From NCBI GenBank assembly GCA_043783625.1, contig JAYVZE010000179.1, positions 4,535 to 68,534 on the forward strand: 64,000 bases of DNA, written 5' to 3'. The position numbers were made by a program, and so were the translations under genes. Origin of the DNA: JAFDVL01 sp043783625 (GTDB taxonomy: Bacteria > Acidobacteriota > Blastocatellia > RBC074). The notes beneath the pieces were generated by a model that was not told where the DNA came from, did not search any database, and was given only the letters and a program-made list of their open reading frames with translations. This document shows positions 41,331 through 50,408 of this stretch, piece by piece. Each line of letters starts with the position of its first letter. The stretch's first letter is position 1.

Positions 41331-43091
41331 TTATTCCCCCTCAAAAACCGCAGACGAAATAGCATAAAAAGCAGACATTGCCTTGCTCTCTGGATCGCGT
41401 CGCTTGAATTGATAGCCGTGATTTTTGATGAGAAAGTTTTTTGAATCCAACGCTTTTGCTACCGATTTCGAGTCGTAACCTTTACAGGCTTCCATCTGGA
41501 AAACATCTTTGGAAATATAATAAATTGTCCCGTCTCCGGACTCTTCACGGCATCCGGCGATTTGCTGAAGTGTTCGGATGTCATCGGTTGCTTCACCATT
41601 AATTTTCCGAAACCGCGCGTCCTGATTTTCTTGAATGAATTTTCTAACTTGCTGAATCGCTTGTTCTTCATCGCTGGAACCTGTACCGCGTCCGGCTAAC
41701 CATTCTTTGAACATCTGCGCAGCGGCATTGATGGCATCGCCTTCCTTCCATCCGGTAATTCCAGCTTCGGTTGCCGCTTCCCCGGCGAAGCCAACCAGCG
41801 CGAAATAATCCGCCACGCGTCCAGCCTCTTCTTTAGCATCCGCTGGCAAATTGGTTGTTAGGAATTCAGCCTTGACGTTTCGCCAGGCTGTCATCAAGTC
41901 GCTTTCCGGTTGCGTCACTAACTTGTTAATGAAGGCTCTGATTGGTGTCCCGAAATATCGCTTTGACGCTTGTTGCAAATGATCCGCTAAGGCTTTGGCA
42001 GAATCCATTTCGTACAGATTCTCAAATAATCCAAAGCCTTTTTCGGCGTCCGCTGGCAGGTCAATCAAACGAACTTCCATGCCGCCGCGAATCCGTTTCC
42101 CGCCGTCCTTTAAATGATCAGCCAGGCTGATTTCACCGGATGACAAAAAGAGCGTTCGCCATTCCGCAACCTTACGCAATCCGCCGATTTTATTTTGGCG
42201 CATCTTGGCTTGCCCATTGGCGAGCATGTACGCCGTTTCGCCAGCTTGACGCGGATCAACTTCAGCCAATTCATCTAAACAAAGCAGCGCGTCATTGTGT
42301 GATTCGGCTAACGATTCAATACCATTGATCGTGGCTCGCCAGCGTCGTAAGAATCCCTTATCTGAACCGCCGCCCCAGACTGAACCGCCAACCAATAACG
42401 CCGTAGTTTTGCCTTTGGATGTTGAGCTACGGAAATGAAAGCCCGCTCCCTGTAGGTTTAATTTGCCCAGCAATGACGCCGCGAAGCCGGCAGAGACAGC
42501 CAGCATCAAGCGTGAATTACCGGAACAGTAGCGGGCAACTTCTGACTTCCATTCGTCCAGCGTTCCGGCTTGTTGCATTAAGTGGTTTCCGCCTTCGGGT
42601 GATTGATGAAAGATGGCTTCACCATCATCGGAGCCAATACAATCATCCGCGAAAACAAATACGCCACGATGCCAGCCCGTGCGAGAAACCACTAAGACGC
42701 GCTGGTCAGATTGTCCCGCCAAATAAGTATGGAGAAGTTTCGGATTGAAGACATTAACGCCTTGATCCGCAAGGAACGCTTCATACTCGCCGCGTTGTCC
42801 GGCTCTGAGTGATGCAGGCATTGCCCATTGGTGTTCTTTGCCGTCTGGATCAATAAATCTGAGAAGCCGCCCCCAATTGGCGTTGCGTTCATCGCGGGTC
42901 ATCGCCTCAATCCACAGCGGCGAACAAACCATGTGTTCATTGCCATCGGAGTCTTTCGCAAAAACACCATCCGGCTTCGCCTCAAAAGTGTAGCCGCCAG
43001 CCGTCGTTGTTTGCCTCTTCTTTCCAGCGGATTGTTGCCTTGCGGTCTGGAGCCAACCTGTCACAAAAGCCTCGCCCTTTGCACCAAGCAA
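41331..43091 (-). CDS. DUF927 helicase-like protein (C-terminal part of a split primase-helicase)
   Basis: This 586-residue protein has a DUF927 core, a replicative-helicase-like ATPase. Walker A is SSTSKGKTTALL, Walker B is LLCLDELAEVD, and SSGEISLADHL fits the sensor region. It starts in frame -1 relative to the upstream TOPRIM gene: the chain KGIDDLLGAKGEAF lies in its frame, joining on to the TOPRIM chain, as in fused homologues. It is the replication protein of the island. Confidence 0.85.
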   Translation of the reverse strand: MLGAKGEAFVTGWLQTARQQSAGKKRQTTTAGGYTFEAKPDGVFAKDSDGNEHMVCSPLWIEAMTRDERNANWGRLLRFIDPDGKEHQWAMPASLRAGQRGEYEAFLADQGVNVFNPKLLHTYLAGQSDQRVLVVSRTGWHRGVFVFADDCIGSDDGEAIFHQSPEGGNHLMQQAGTLDEWKSEVARYCSGNSRLMLAVSAGFAASLLGKLNLQGAGFHFRSSTSKGKTTALLVGGSVWGGGSDKGFLRRWRATINGIESLAESHNDALLCLDELAEVDPRQAGETAYMLANGQAKMRQNKIGGLRKVAEWRTLFLSSGEISLADHLKDGGKRIRGGMEVRLIDLPADAEKGFGLFENLYEMDSAKALADHLQQASKRYFGTPIRAFINKLVTQPESDLMTAWRNVKAEFLTTNLPADAKEEAGRVADYFALVGFAGEAATEAGITGWKEGDAINAAAQMFKEWLAGRGTGSSDEEQAIQQVRKFIQENQDARFRKINGEATDDIRTLQQIAGCREESGDGTIYYISKDVFQMEACKGYDSKSVAKALDSKNFLIKNHGYQFKRRDPESKAMSAFYAISSAVFEGE

Positions 43092-43819
43092 ATCATCAAT
43101 GCCTTTGCAATTCGTTTGGTTACATCCGGCATTTCAAGGATGCGAACGATTGCGCCGCGCCCGGTCAGTTCCTTCATCAATCCATTGCGAGCGGCTTTGA
43201 CCTGTTGATTGTTCGCCGCGTCCGCATCGAAGATGATTTCAGTTTCGCGCTTGTCCCACAAAATATGATCGAAGTCATTAATTGCGCCTGTAGTCGCTTG
43301 CGATTTGCCGGAATTATTTTTCGCCTTGCCGTTCCTTCCTTTCCAGTTCCAAACCCCAGCCAAGCCAACTACTAAAATTCGTTCATGACGTTCAACGAAA
43401 TAGCGTTGTAAAGCGAGTGTCTTTTTTTCGCCTTCCACAAAGACAGCTTTTATGGAGATGTCTTTCAACCAATCGGCTTTGGCTTGTGGTGAGAAATAAA
43501 AATCATTCCGGTCGTATCCAGATGACATATATTTCTTCGTTTCCTTAGTTGTGCCGCCTGATTGTTCTAAGGTCGGATGATCCCGCCGCAAGCGGTAAAT
43601 GCGGTCATTGGTACTTTCCGGCATTCGATACGGAAAAATCAGACCGGAATAATCTTCGCCGCGTTTCAACTTCGCGCTAACCTTCGCCGCGCCTTCCACC
43701 GAATCAACGCGAACAATGCCAGCGGTTTCGGCAATTTCCGGCGTGATGAAAGAATCTGCCAAACTTTTCAGGTCATTCGGCGTGAGTGTGCTAACTGTTT
43801 GGGTTGTTGCTGCGCTCAT
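43061..43819 (-). CDS. TOPRIM primase-like protein (N-terminal part of a split primase-helicase)
   Basis: This 252-residue protein has a TOPRIM domain with AVFVEGEKKTLALQRYF and HILWDKRETEIIFDADAANN, the Glu and DxD motifs, as in DUF3854-type primases. The last residues (KALMICLVQRARLL) are out of family pattern because the frame changes. Its start overlaps the 49-residue gene (ATGA). Together with DUF927 it should open and prime DNA replication of the island. Confidence 0.8.
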   Translation of the reverse strand: MSAATTQTVSTLTPNDLKSLADSFITPEIAETAGIVRVDSVEGAAKVSAKLKRGEDYSGLIFPYRMPESTNDRIYRLRRDHPTLEQSGGTTKETKKYMSSGYDRNDFYFSPQAKADWLKDISIKAVFVEGEKKTLALQRYFVERHERILVVGLAGVWNWKGRNGKAKNNSGKSQATTGAINDFDHILWDKRETEIIFDADAANNQQVKAARNGLMKELTGRGAIVRILEMPDVTKRIAKALMICLVQRARLL

Positions 43820-43965
43820 TTTGCACCGCCTCTCAAAAGCACGTTCGCCAGTGTTCGCGCCGTAGATAATTCTTCGTTGTAGTCAAGCCCCGCCGCGCCT
43901 AGTGCCAGGATTCGGCATAACAACGCGTCGAAGACGGATATTTTTTGTTGGGTAAACTTGTACAT
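43816..43965 (-). CDS. 49-residue protein of the element
   Basis: MYKFTQQKISVFDALLCRILALGAAGLDYNEEL and so on, ending LRGGAK. GGAGC lies before the ATG and the stop overlaps the start of the primase gene by ATGA, so it is well supported as a translated ORF. It has an amphipathic helix. It is an unknown coupled leader gene of the replication operon. Confidence 0.55.
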   Translation of the reverse strand: MYKFTQQKISVFDALLCRILALGAAGLDYNEELSTARTLANVLLRGGAK

Positions 43966-44087
43966 TTCGATTTGCTCCTTTCGGTGCAAAACGCAGGTGA
44001 CAAATCAGGTGGTTTACGGTAGAATTCATCCACGATATTTAGATTAATTCTGACCGCGAGCCTGTTCATCAAAAACGTCTCGCGGTT

Positions 44088-44303
44088 TTATTTTTTTGCC
44101 AGCCGTTCGCTTTTCTGGATGAATTCATCAATATGCTTTTGCCCATAAAAGACACGTCCGCCGATGCGGTAATAGCCAATTCTTTTAGCCTTACGCCAGC
44201 GGAGCAAGGTCAATCGGTTTTTCATTCCTAAAACTTTCAGGGCTTCGGGTTCGCTGTATCTGCGTTCGGTTTGTGATGTTGGTTGCAATGTTGCGCTAGT
44301 CAT
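44088..44303 (-). CDS. HTH_17-type excisionase-like protein
   Basis: This 71-residue protein has YSEPEALKVLGMKNRLTLLRWRKAKRIGYYRIGGRVFYGQKHIDEF, which is the MerR/excisionase winged-helix pattern with the final YxxxxID wing. AlpA-like proteins of this type direct excision and replication in satellites. It lies just before the replication genes on the same strand, suggesting control of that operon. Confidence 0.8.
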   Translation of the reverse strand: MTSATLQPTSQTERRYSEPEALKVLGMKNRLTLLRWRKAKRIGYYRIGGRVFYGQKHIDEFIQKSERLAKK

Positions 44304-44403
44304 AATCCGATTTCCTCTCTACAATGAAAACAAAGGGTTTTCCTACTTAAATCAAATCAGGGGTCTTTCCCGCTTGAGTTGATTAAAGGGTTTATTCTTG
44401 GTT

Positions 44404-44450
44404 AAGGGCTTTCCGGCTTCTTGGTCGTTGTGGGAAAGCCCTTGTTATTT
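44404..44450. terminator. Hairpin terminator
   Basis: AAGGGCTTTCC pairs with GGAAAGCCCTT around about 20 bases and lies between the leftward HTH gene and the leftward gene that ends at 44552, with T-rich flanks. A GGGAACGTTCCC perfect palindrome at 44530-44541 follows to the right and may be an operator. Confidence 0.65.
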
Positions 44451-44551
44451 CGTGATGCTTTTTGCTTCACGGGTGTAGTTTCGCTATTAACCTTAAAGAT
44501 TCCAATTCCCTTAAAAAATATTTTTATTTGGGAACGTTCCCTAAAGATAGA

Positions 44552-45178
44552 CTACTTTTTAGGGATACTAGCCGGATCAATTCCCAGCCTTTTCAGTGCA
44601 ATCTTTTTCATCTCCTCAAATGGAGAACGGTATGGTTCAGCCAGATAAGGCTGCCTATTTTTATCGCTTTCAGTCGCTCTTAAAATCTTTTCTTTAGTTG
44701 GAAGCGTTAGCATTTGTTGGCAGTATTCAAAAAATTTATTCCGCCCTAATCCGGGTTCCGCTTTGCCTTTTTTCTTTGGGTAATGTAGAGCAACGTGTAC
44801 CTCTGTTAGTCCCTTAATAATTTTCCTACCATCCCGACACCCCGAACATTTATTCGCCTCGTCAAAAGCGGTCATCATTTGTCCCCAACGCTCTTTTTCT
44901 ACTTGATCCATTTTCGAGAATTGGGCAATATCTTGAAAAATATCGCCAACTAATCCAGCTACGCAGATTTCCCACTCTTTGGTAAACCTGTCTGGATATG
45001 ACCACGGATCGTAGGGAGTCGAAAATTCTACTGACATTCCATTGTATTGATATTTTCGGGTGTAGCTTGATTCCCACCTATTTTCAATTTCGTTCGCAAC
45101 CAAGTCACCGTGAATTTCTGCTAAAGTGCCTTGCTTTGCGAGCTTCATTGCTTCTTTTGTCGGTTTTTTGTTAGCCAT
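44552..45178 (-). CDS. Unknown protein of the element
   Basis: This 208-residue protein has a Lys-rich N-terminus and a mixed alpha/beta body (EVHVALHYPKKKGKAEPGLGRNKFFEYCQQM). CSGCRDGRK is the only Cys pair. I do not recognise the family. It lies between the integrase and the HTH gene, the place where satellite regulators often sit. Confidence 0.55.
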   Translation of the reverse strand: MANKKPTKEAMKLAKQGTLAEIHGDLVANEIENRWESSYTRKYQYNGMSVEFSTPYDPWSYPDRFTKEWEICVAGLVGDIFQDIAQFSKMDQVEKERWGQMMTAFDEANKCSGCRDGRKIIKGLTEVHVALHYPKKKGKAEPGLGRNKFFEYCQQMLTLPTKEKILRATESDKNRQPYLAEPYRSPFEEMKKIALKRLGIDPASIPKK

Positions 45179-45286
45179 TTATCAATCCTTCCATTGGTAT
45201 TCCTTCAAGGTTTTCGGCTTGCCACGGCGTGAAGGTTGCGCCGCTGTCCTTCGGGTAATTACTCCGAAGTGAGCAAGCCGAAATGG

Positions 45287-46411
45287 CTAATTGACGTACT
45301 TCAAATCTGTTTCCAGTGTGTTTTGCTCATGCCATTCATCTAAGGCTTGCGCCCCGCGCCGCGTAATCTGTGGCGTGTGGTCAACGTAGATCGAAAACGC
45401 CGTCAACGTGGAGTGACCGGATAGTTTCATAATCTCAGCAATCGGCATCCCTGAAGCTACCCAACGCGTAATGCAAACGTGTCTCAAATCGTGAAAATGA
45501 AGGTCAATTAAGCCAGCGGCTTTTAATGCAGAAGCCCAGGCATTTTTAAAATTGTCGTTAATCCCAAAGACCAAAACGTCAGGGTCATCGGGAGCAACCG
45601 CCCTGAGCTTTTCCAGTTCTGCAAGTAACCGTTTGGTGAGACCTACGCGGCGTTCCTTTGAGGTTTTGGAATTCATTGCCGTGACTGTGACGGACTTGTT
45701 TTCAAAATCCACGTCGCGCCATTTAAGCTTGATGATTTCACCACGCCTCATGGCTGTATCGAGCGCACAAATAATGATCGGCTTCAAATGTGAACGTTGC
45801 CCTGTACACGCTGCCATCAATCCGGCTTCGTCGGTCATCGTTAAATGTCTATCCCGGCGTTTCTCATCCGCTTTACTGATAAGCCCGGATGATTGCTCGA
45901 AAGGGGAAATTAGAAGCCAGCCTTGATGCTTGGCAAAGACGAACATTGACCGCATCGTTTCAAGTTCACGGTTGACGCTGGTAATACTGCGCTCAGTTCC
46001 GCGAATGGTTGGCGCCTTGAGCCTTGCCAATTTGAAGGCTTCCAAATCGGATGGTGTCAGGCTCTTGATTTTTCGATGCCCGAAGGATGCCTTGATGGTT
46101 TTGACGTAACCCAAAGGCGCACGCCAACTACGACGCCCGGCTACTTTGCGCTCTTGATGGTATTCGGCGGGTTTGATTTTCGCCTCGACGTATTTATCAC
46201 AAAGATATTTGACTGTGAGTTTTTCGCCGTCCAACGGTTTCTGACCATAATCCTTTAATGTCCGTCGCAAATGATCCAATGCTTCAGATGCTTCGGTCTT
46301 CGTGTCCGCATTGCGAGTCAGGTTTTTGCGTTTTCCTTCAGGTGTGGTGAAGGTCAGGCGAGCAATCCAACGCTTGCCTTGTTTGAAAACATATCCGGTA
46401 CTTGCCTTCAT
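45287..46411 (-). CDS. int: Tyrosine-type integrase
   Basis: This 374-residue recombinase has the Arg in DTAMRRGEIIKLKW, the HxxR in HFHDLRHVCITRW, and the Tyr in SIYVDHT after GHSTLT, the four-part catalytic set. The N-terminus (KQGKRWIARLTFTTPEGKRK) is an arm-site-binding domain. ATG 46411 follows an AAGGAT site. It lies next to the right attachment site, as in phage and ICE elements. Confidence 0.93.
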   Translation of the reverse strand: MKASTGYVFKQGKRWIARLTFTTPEGKRKNLTRNADTKTEASEALDHLRRTLKDYGQKPLDGEKLTVKYLCDKYVEAKIKPAEYHQERKVAGRRSWRAPLGYVKTIKASFGHRKIKSLTPSDLEAFKLARLKAPTIRGTERSITSVNRELETMRSMFVFAKHQGWLLISPFEQSSGLISKADEKRRDRHLTMTDEAGLMAACTGQRSHLKPIIICALDTAMRRGEIIKLKWRDVDFENKSVTVTAMNSKTSKERRVGLTKRLLAELEKLRAVAPDDPDVLVFGINDNFKNAWASALKAAGLIDLHFHDLRHVCITRWVASGMPIAEIMKLSGHSTLTAFSIYVDHTPQITRRGAQALDEWHEQNTLETDLKYVN

Positions 46412-46596
46412 TTCGGGAATCCTTTCAGTGTCAGTTAATTTTTGGAACAACACATTAAAACAACACATTCGACTGTAGCATAGGCAACTGTCAAAGTAGC
46501 AAAATGTAGCGGACGTAGAGACAGAAAAAGCCTGTAAGCAATAACTTACAGGCTTAAATGTTGCTGGATGTAGTTTGATTGTAACTGGCTAACCTA

Positions 46597-46646
46597 CGGC
46601 TGTTAACCGAAGGGTTGTAAGTTCGAATCTTACCTGAGGAGCCAAT
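46597..46646 (+). other. Right attachment site (attR)
   Basis: This 50-base stretch exactly repeats the tRNA-Asn 3' part at 36101-36150, including anticodon arm, T-arm and CCA. It has no acceptor 5' half, so it does not make a tRNA. Confidence 0.92.
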
Positions 46647-46660
46647 TAATTCAATAGTTT

Positions 46661-46688
46661 ACGGCATCGAAAAGATGCCGTTTTCTTT
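46661..46688 (+). terminator. Displaced terminator of tRNA-Asn
   Basis: ACGGCATC pairs with GATGCCGT around GAAAA and is followed by TTTTCTTTT. Before the island inserted, this stood just behind tRNA-Asn and was probably its terminator. Confidence 0.75.
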
Positions 46689-46763
46689 TGAGGGACGCTA
46701 CACTGCCTGATCGTCGCTGAAAAACTTCATCTTTGCTTTGCCAACCACTGATGCCGAATTGGA

Positions 46764-48359
46764 TCATTTAGCCTCCGTTTTTCCGAACCACGAATCCCAG
46801 TACATTTTCGCGCCCATTTTGATGAGCTTCCAGGTTTTTGACCATTGAATCTCACCGCCTTCACCGTAGATAATTTTCTTCAATAATTGATCGCGCAAAT
46901 ATTTTCCTTCGCGCTTGAGCATGAATTCTTTGGCAAATGGTTTGGCGACATCAAAGAAGCTGAAATTCGGATCCATCACGATGCCGATGCCTTCCAGCGT
47001 CATCAAGGCGCGAATAATGTAGGTGAAATTCGGCGGGAGGCGAAAAGGATATTTGTACATCACTTCTGCCATCTCATACGTCAATTCCTTGAAGCGAATT
47101 TCTCCCAGTTTTAAGTTGAAATAATTCTTAAATAAGTCAGCAATGACGGGACGCATTTCTTCAACATCAACATCAGCGGGCAGGAATTCAAGATTGATTA
47201 AATCCTGCACCAAGCCGTTCACGTCTTTTTCTACGAGGTGAAAAAACGCATCAATCATCTTGGTTTGCAGCTCGTTCGGAATGCGTCCGACCATCCCGAA
47301 ATCGAAGAATGCAAGGCGTCCGTCAGGCATCACGCGAATATTTCCCGGATGCGGATCAGCGTGGAAAAAACCGTCTTCCAGTAATTGCTTGAGATAGGTT
47401 TTGGACATCAGCTTGATGACTTCCTGCGGAGCGATTCCACGCGCTCGCAATTCGTCTAATTCCAAAACTTTAGTGCCGTGAATAAATTCCATGGTGAGCA
47501 CTCGTGAAGACGAATGCGACCAGTAAATTTGCGGGACATGAATGAAATTCCATCCCTTAAAATTCTGCCGGAAGACTTCGGAATTTTGCGCTTCCTGACA
47601 ATAATCCAACTCTTCAAAAATCACGGCGGCAAACTCTCCAATCGTCCCTTTCCAGTCAATGCCGCGCGTCAGATTCGGATAGCGATTCATGAAGTCGGCA
47701 ATGCGTCGCAGCACAGCTAAATCAAGGTTGACGACTCCGGCCAGGTTCGGACGTTGGACTTTGATGGCGACTTCCGCGCCTGAATGCAAGCGTCCCTGAT
47801 AAACCTGTCCCAGCGAAGCCGCCGCAATCGGTTCAGGATCAATCGAAGCGAATAACTTGTTAATCGGATAACCCAATTCGCGTTCGATAATTTCCATCGC
47901 TACTTCGTTGGGGAAGCGCGGCACGTTGTCTTGTAATTTGCTTAGCTCCTTGACATAGACCAGTGGGAGCAGGTCAGCACGCGTGCCGACAGCCTGTCCG
48001 ATTTTGATAAAGGTCGGACCGAGTTTCAGCAATTGACGATGGAGCCATTCGGCTTGCCATTGCAAATGTTTTTCTTCGGATTCGCTCTTTTTTCCGATGA
48101 ACCAGCCACGATGATAGGCGTAAAGAAAAAGGTGATAGAGCGCAAATGTCCACGCAATTTGGGCAGCTCTCCAGCGTTCATGCCAGCCACCGATTTCCAG
48201 ATTTGGATCGTACGTCGCTGGCGGTTCAGGAGGCGTGTAAGGCGATAAAGCATTCACTTCCAGTGATTCTTCAGGAGCCGCAGCAACCGGAACTAAATCA
48301 ATGACTTGATTATTTCTGGATGATGGGAGTTCCGCGATTTCGTACCTTGCAATAGTCAT
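46764..48359 (-). CDS. UbiB/ABC1-family protein kinase-like
   Basis: This 531-residue atypical kinase has KxGQ in LGPTFIKIGQAVGTRADLL, the Ala-rich loop (AAASLGQVYQGRL), the Lys in EVAIKVQRP, the Glu in the KR-region, the catalytic loop HADPHPGNIRV and DFG in FFDFGMVG. These are the UbiB hallmarks. Family members assist quinone synthesis or lipid homeostasis. A C-terminal hydrophobic part is present. ATG 48359 with GAGG upstream is preferred over a start seven codons earlier. Confidence 0.9.
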   Translation of the reverse strand: MTIARYEIAELPSSRNNQVIDLVPVAAAPEESLEVNALSPYTPPEPPATYDPNLEIGGWHERWRAAQIAWTFALYHLFLYAYHRGWFIGKKSESEEKHLQWQAEWLHRQLLKLGPTFIKIGQAVGTRADLLPLVYVKELSKLQDNVPRFPNEVAMEIIERELGYPINKLFASIDPEPIAAASLGQVYQGRLHSGAEVAIKVQRPNLAGVVNLDLAVLRRIADFMNRYPNLTRGIDWKGTIGEFAAVIFEELDYCQEAQNSEVFRQNFKGWNFIHVPQIYWSHSSSRVLTMEFIHGTKVLELDELRARGIAPQEVIKLMSKTYLKQLLEDGFFHADPHPGNIRVMPDGRLAFFDFGMVGRIPNELQTKMIDAFFHLVEKDVNGLVQDLINLEFLPADVDVEEMRPVIADLFKNYFNLKLGEIRFKELTYEMAEVMYKYPFRLPPNFTYIIRALMTLEGIGIVMDPNFSFFDVAKPFAKEFMLKREGKYLRDQLLKKIIYGEGGEIQWSKTWKLIKMGAKMYWDSWFGKTEAK

Positions 48360-48397
48360 ATCAAACGCCTCGAAAAACATTCAATGCGTAACTAACT

Positions 48398-48471
48398 GGT
48401 GCACCAGCATCTTGCTGGCATTTGGTGGGAATACCCACCGTAAAACCTCGCCAGCAAGATGCTGGCGTACC
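48398..48471. repeat. Dispersed palindromic repeat, copy 2
   Basis: GGTGC, CCAGCATCTTGCTGGC, a loop and GCCAGCAAGATGCTGGC with GTACC match the copy at 12281-12345. It lies between the UbiB-like gene and ribF. Confidence 0.75.
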
Positions 48472-48484
48472 AAAACTATACGCC

Positions 48485-49438
48485 TCAGACGTAGGTAAAG
48501 TTGCGACTCGCCACCGTCGTCGCAAAATATTCGACGGTCGTGTCACGATCTTTGCCGATTTGCGTTTTCAATTCTTCCAGTCCTGAGAATTTTCTTTCGC
48601 CTCGTAGTCGGTGCAAAAAACGAATCCGAATGGTTTTGCCGTACAACGAATTTTCAAAGTCAATGACATGCGTCTCGACCTTAGATTCAAGATCAAGTCC
48701 GATGGTTGGACGCTTGCCGACATTCGTCACACTGCGATGCCAGACGCCATCAATCAGGGCGAGTGTGACGTAGACTCCGTCCGCAGGCAGGACGCGATTT
48801 TGTACCGCCAGATTCGCTGTTGGAAAAGAAATCGTGCGACCCAGCTTACGTCCTTCGATGACAATTCCTTCAATGCCGTAAGCGCGTCCCAGCATTCGAC
48901 GGGCTAAATTGACGCGCCCGGATTTCAAGAGATGGCGAACGGAAGTCGAACTGATGCGATGGTTATGCAACCTGATTTCCGGCACTTCGGAGGCGAGAAA
49001 TCCATGTCGTTCGGCTTCAACTTTGAGTAATTCAATATTGCCGCGCCGATCCTTGCCAAAGGCGAAACCTTTGCCTAAATGAACTTCCTGCGCACCTAAA
49101 GTTTGCACCATAAACCGTTCAATAAATTCTTCCGCCGAAAGTGCAGCGAGTTCACGGCTGAATGGCACGACGAGAACTTGTTGCATGCCGAGCTGCTTTA
49201 ATCCTTCCATTTTCTGCGCAAACGTTTGTAACAGGGGCGGTGCAGATTCGGGTCTTAAAACCTGACGTGGATGCGGATCAAAAGTAATTAAAGTGGGCGT
49301 GGCTCCAGTTAAGAAAGCCCGTTCGACGACGGTTTTGACAATCGCCTGATGGCCCAGATGCAAGCCGTCAAAGACTCCGATGGTGAGAACAGAAGGGCGT
49401 TTGAGGTCAGGATTTTGGAGATCGTGAATAATATTCAT
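48485..49438 (-). CDS. ribF: Bifunctional riboflavin kinase/FAD synthetase
   Basis: RibF makes FMN and FAD. The 317-residue protein has the nucleotidyltransferase motif IGVFDGLHLGHQAIV near residue 20, SSTSVRHLL (ISSTxxR), and the kinase motif GRTISFPTANL with the PTAN residues, then LHRLRGERKFSGLEELKTQI. ATG 49438 gives MNIIHDLQNPD. The ends of both neighbouring genes are separated from it by hairpin repeats. Confidence 0.94.
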   Translation of the reverse strand: MNIIHDLQNPDLKRPSVLTIGVFDGLHLGHQAIVKTVVERAFLTGATPTLITFDPHPRQVLRPESAPPLLQTFAQKMEGLKQLGMQQVLVVPFSRELAALSAEEFIERFMVQTLGAQEVHLGKGFAFGKDRRGNIELLKVEAERHGFLASEVPEIRLHNHRISSTSVRHLLKSGRVNLARRMLGRAYGIEGIVIEGRKLGRTISFPTANLAVQNRVLPADGVYVTLALIDGVWHRSVTNVGKRPTIGLDLESKVETHVIDFENSLYGKTIRIRFLHRLRGERKFSGLEELKTQIGKDRDTTVEYFATTVASRNFTYV

Positions 49439-49442
49439 AGTA

Positions 49443-49528
49443 GCAGTTCGCAGCAAGAAAGTTCGCAGTTCGCAGCGAAGAAAGTTCGCAGGAAAACTGC
49501 GAACTGCGAACTAAATACTGCGAACTTT
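49443..49528. repeat. GTTCGCAG-word hairpin
   Basis: Five copies of GTTCGCAG-like words on the left (GCAGTTCGCAG, AAGTTCGCAGTTCGCAG) face CTGCGAACTGCGAAC and ACTGCGAACTTTC. The same words occur at 63721-63788 and 63949-63990. Confidence 0.75.
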
Positions 49529-49532
49529 CTGA

Positions 49533-50306
49533 TTATAATTCAATCGTTAATTGATCGTAAGCTAGTTCGACGTTTGAGGGTAATTGACTGGCGACTTCAG
49601 AATGTTTGAAATCGTGGCTGATATGCGTGAGCAGCGTCCGGTGCGGCGACAGGAATTTGATGTATTCAAGCGATTGTTCCAGATGCAAATGTGTCGGATG
49701 CGGTTTATGGCGCAGCGCGTCGAGGATCAATAAATCCAAACCTTTGAGAGCTTCCAACGCTTCATCGGAAATAAGATTGCAATCCGTCACGAAGGCAAAA
49801 GTTTGCTTTCCATCACTGATGCGAAAAGCGGTGACTTCACCTTTGCCGTGAACGACAGGAATTGGTGTCACGCTCAGCCCGCAGATTTCCAGCGCTTCAT
49901 AATTATTTAGAATCAACGGATTGATTTGCGGGAGTCCGCCGCCGACGTGCTTCGCCTCAAAGATGTAATAAAATACCCGTCGAATTTGGTTCCAGGTGCT
50001 TTCGCTGGCGTGAACGTTAATGGCTCCGTGCTTGAAATTGATAGGGCGAATGTCATCCAATCCGAAGACATGATCTGCATGACAATGCGTAACGAGTAGG
50101 GCATCCAGCTTCGTCAATTTGGCACGCAAAGCCTGCTGGCGAAAATCCGTCGAAATATCAATGACTACGATTTGATTTTCATGTTCGATCATTAATCCGG
50201 TACGCAAACGATTGTCACGTGGATCAGTGGAGGTACACGTTTCACAAACGCACCCGATCATCGGGACGCCAACGGATGTTCCTGTGCCGAGAAAAGTTAA
50301 TCGCAT
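49533..50306 (-). CDS. MBL-fold metallohydrolase (PhnP/RNase Z-like)
   Basis: This 257-residue protein has HCHADH in LVTHCHADHVFGLDD, the metal site, followed by a His in VVHGKGEVTAF, an Asp in FVTDCNLIS and a distal His in LTHISHDFKH. A CxCxxC part (GCVCETC) at residues 18-24 is characteristic of a PhnP-like group. It should hydrolyse phosphodiesters or cyclic nucleotides; the true substrate is unknown. Confidence 0.88.
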   Translation of the reverse strand: MRLTFLGTGTSVGVPMIGCVCETCTSTDPRDNRLRTGLMIEHENQIVVIDISTDFRQQALRAKLTKLDALLVTHCHADHVFGLDDIRPINFKHGAINVHASESTWNQIRRVFYYIFEAKHVGGGLPQINPLILNNYEALEICGLSVTPIPVVHGKGEVTAFRISDGKQTFAFVTDCNLISDEALEALKGLDLLILDALRHKPHPTHLHLEQSLEYIKFLSPHRTLLTHISHDFKHSEVASQLPSNVELAYDQLTIEL

Positions 50307-50314
50307 AACGGGTT

Positions 50315-50402
50315 AGTGCTGAGAAGAAAGTGCTGAGTGCTGAGAAATCAAGTATCAGGTATTTTCTTAAAACTCAGCACTCAGTACTTTTTTCTCAGCA
50401 CT
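50315..50402. repeat. GTGCTGAG-word hairpin
   Basis: GTGCTGAGAAGAAAGTGCTGAGTGCTGAG-type words (short and broken into repeats) face CTCAGCACTCAGTACTTTTTTCTCAGCAC. It fills the gap between the MBL gene and the DUF1844 gene. Confidence 0.75.
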
Positions 50403-50408
50403 TCTAAA

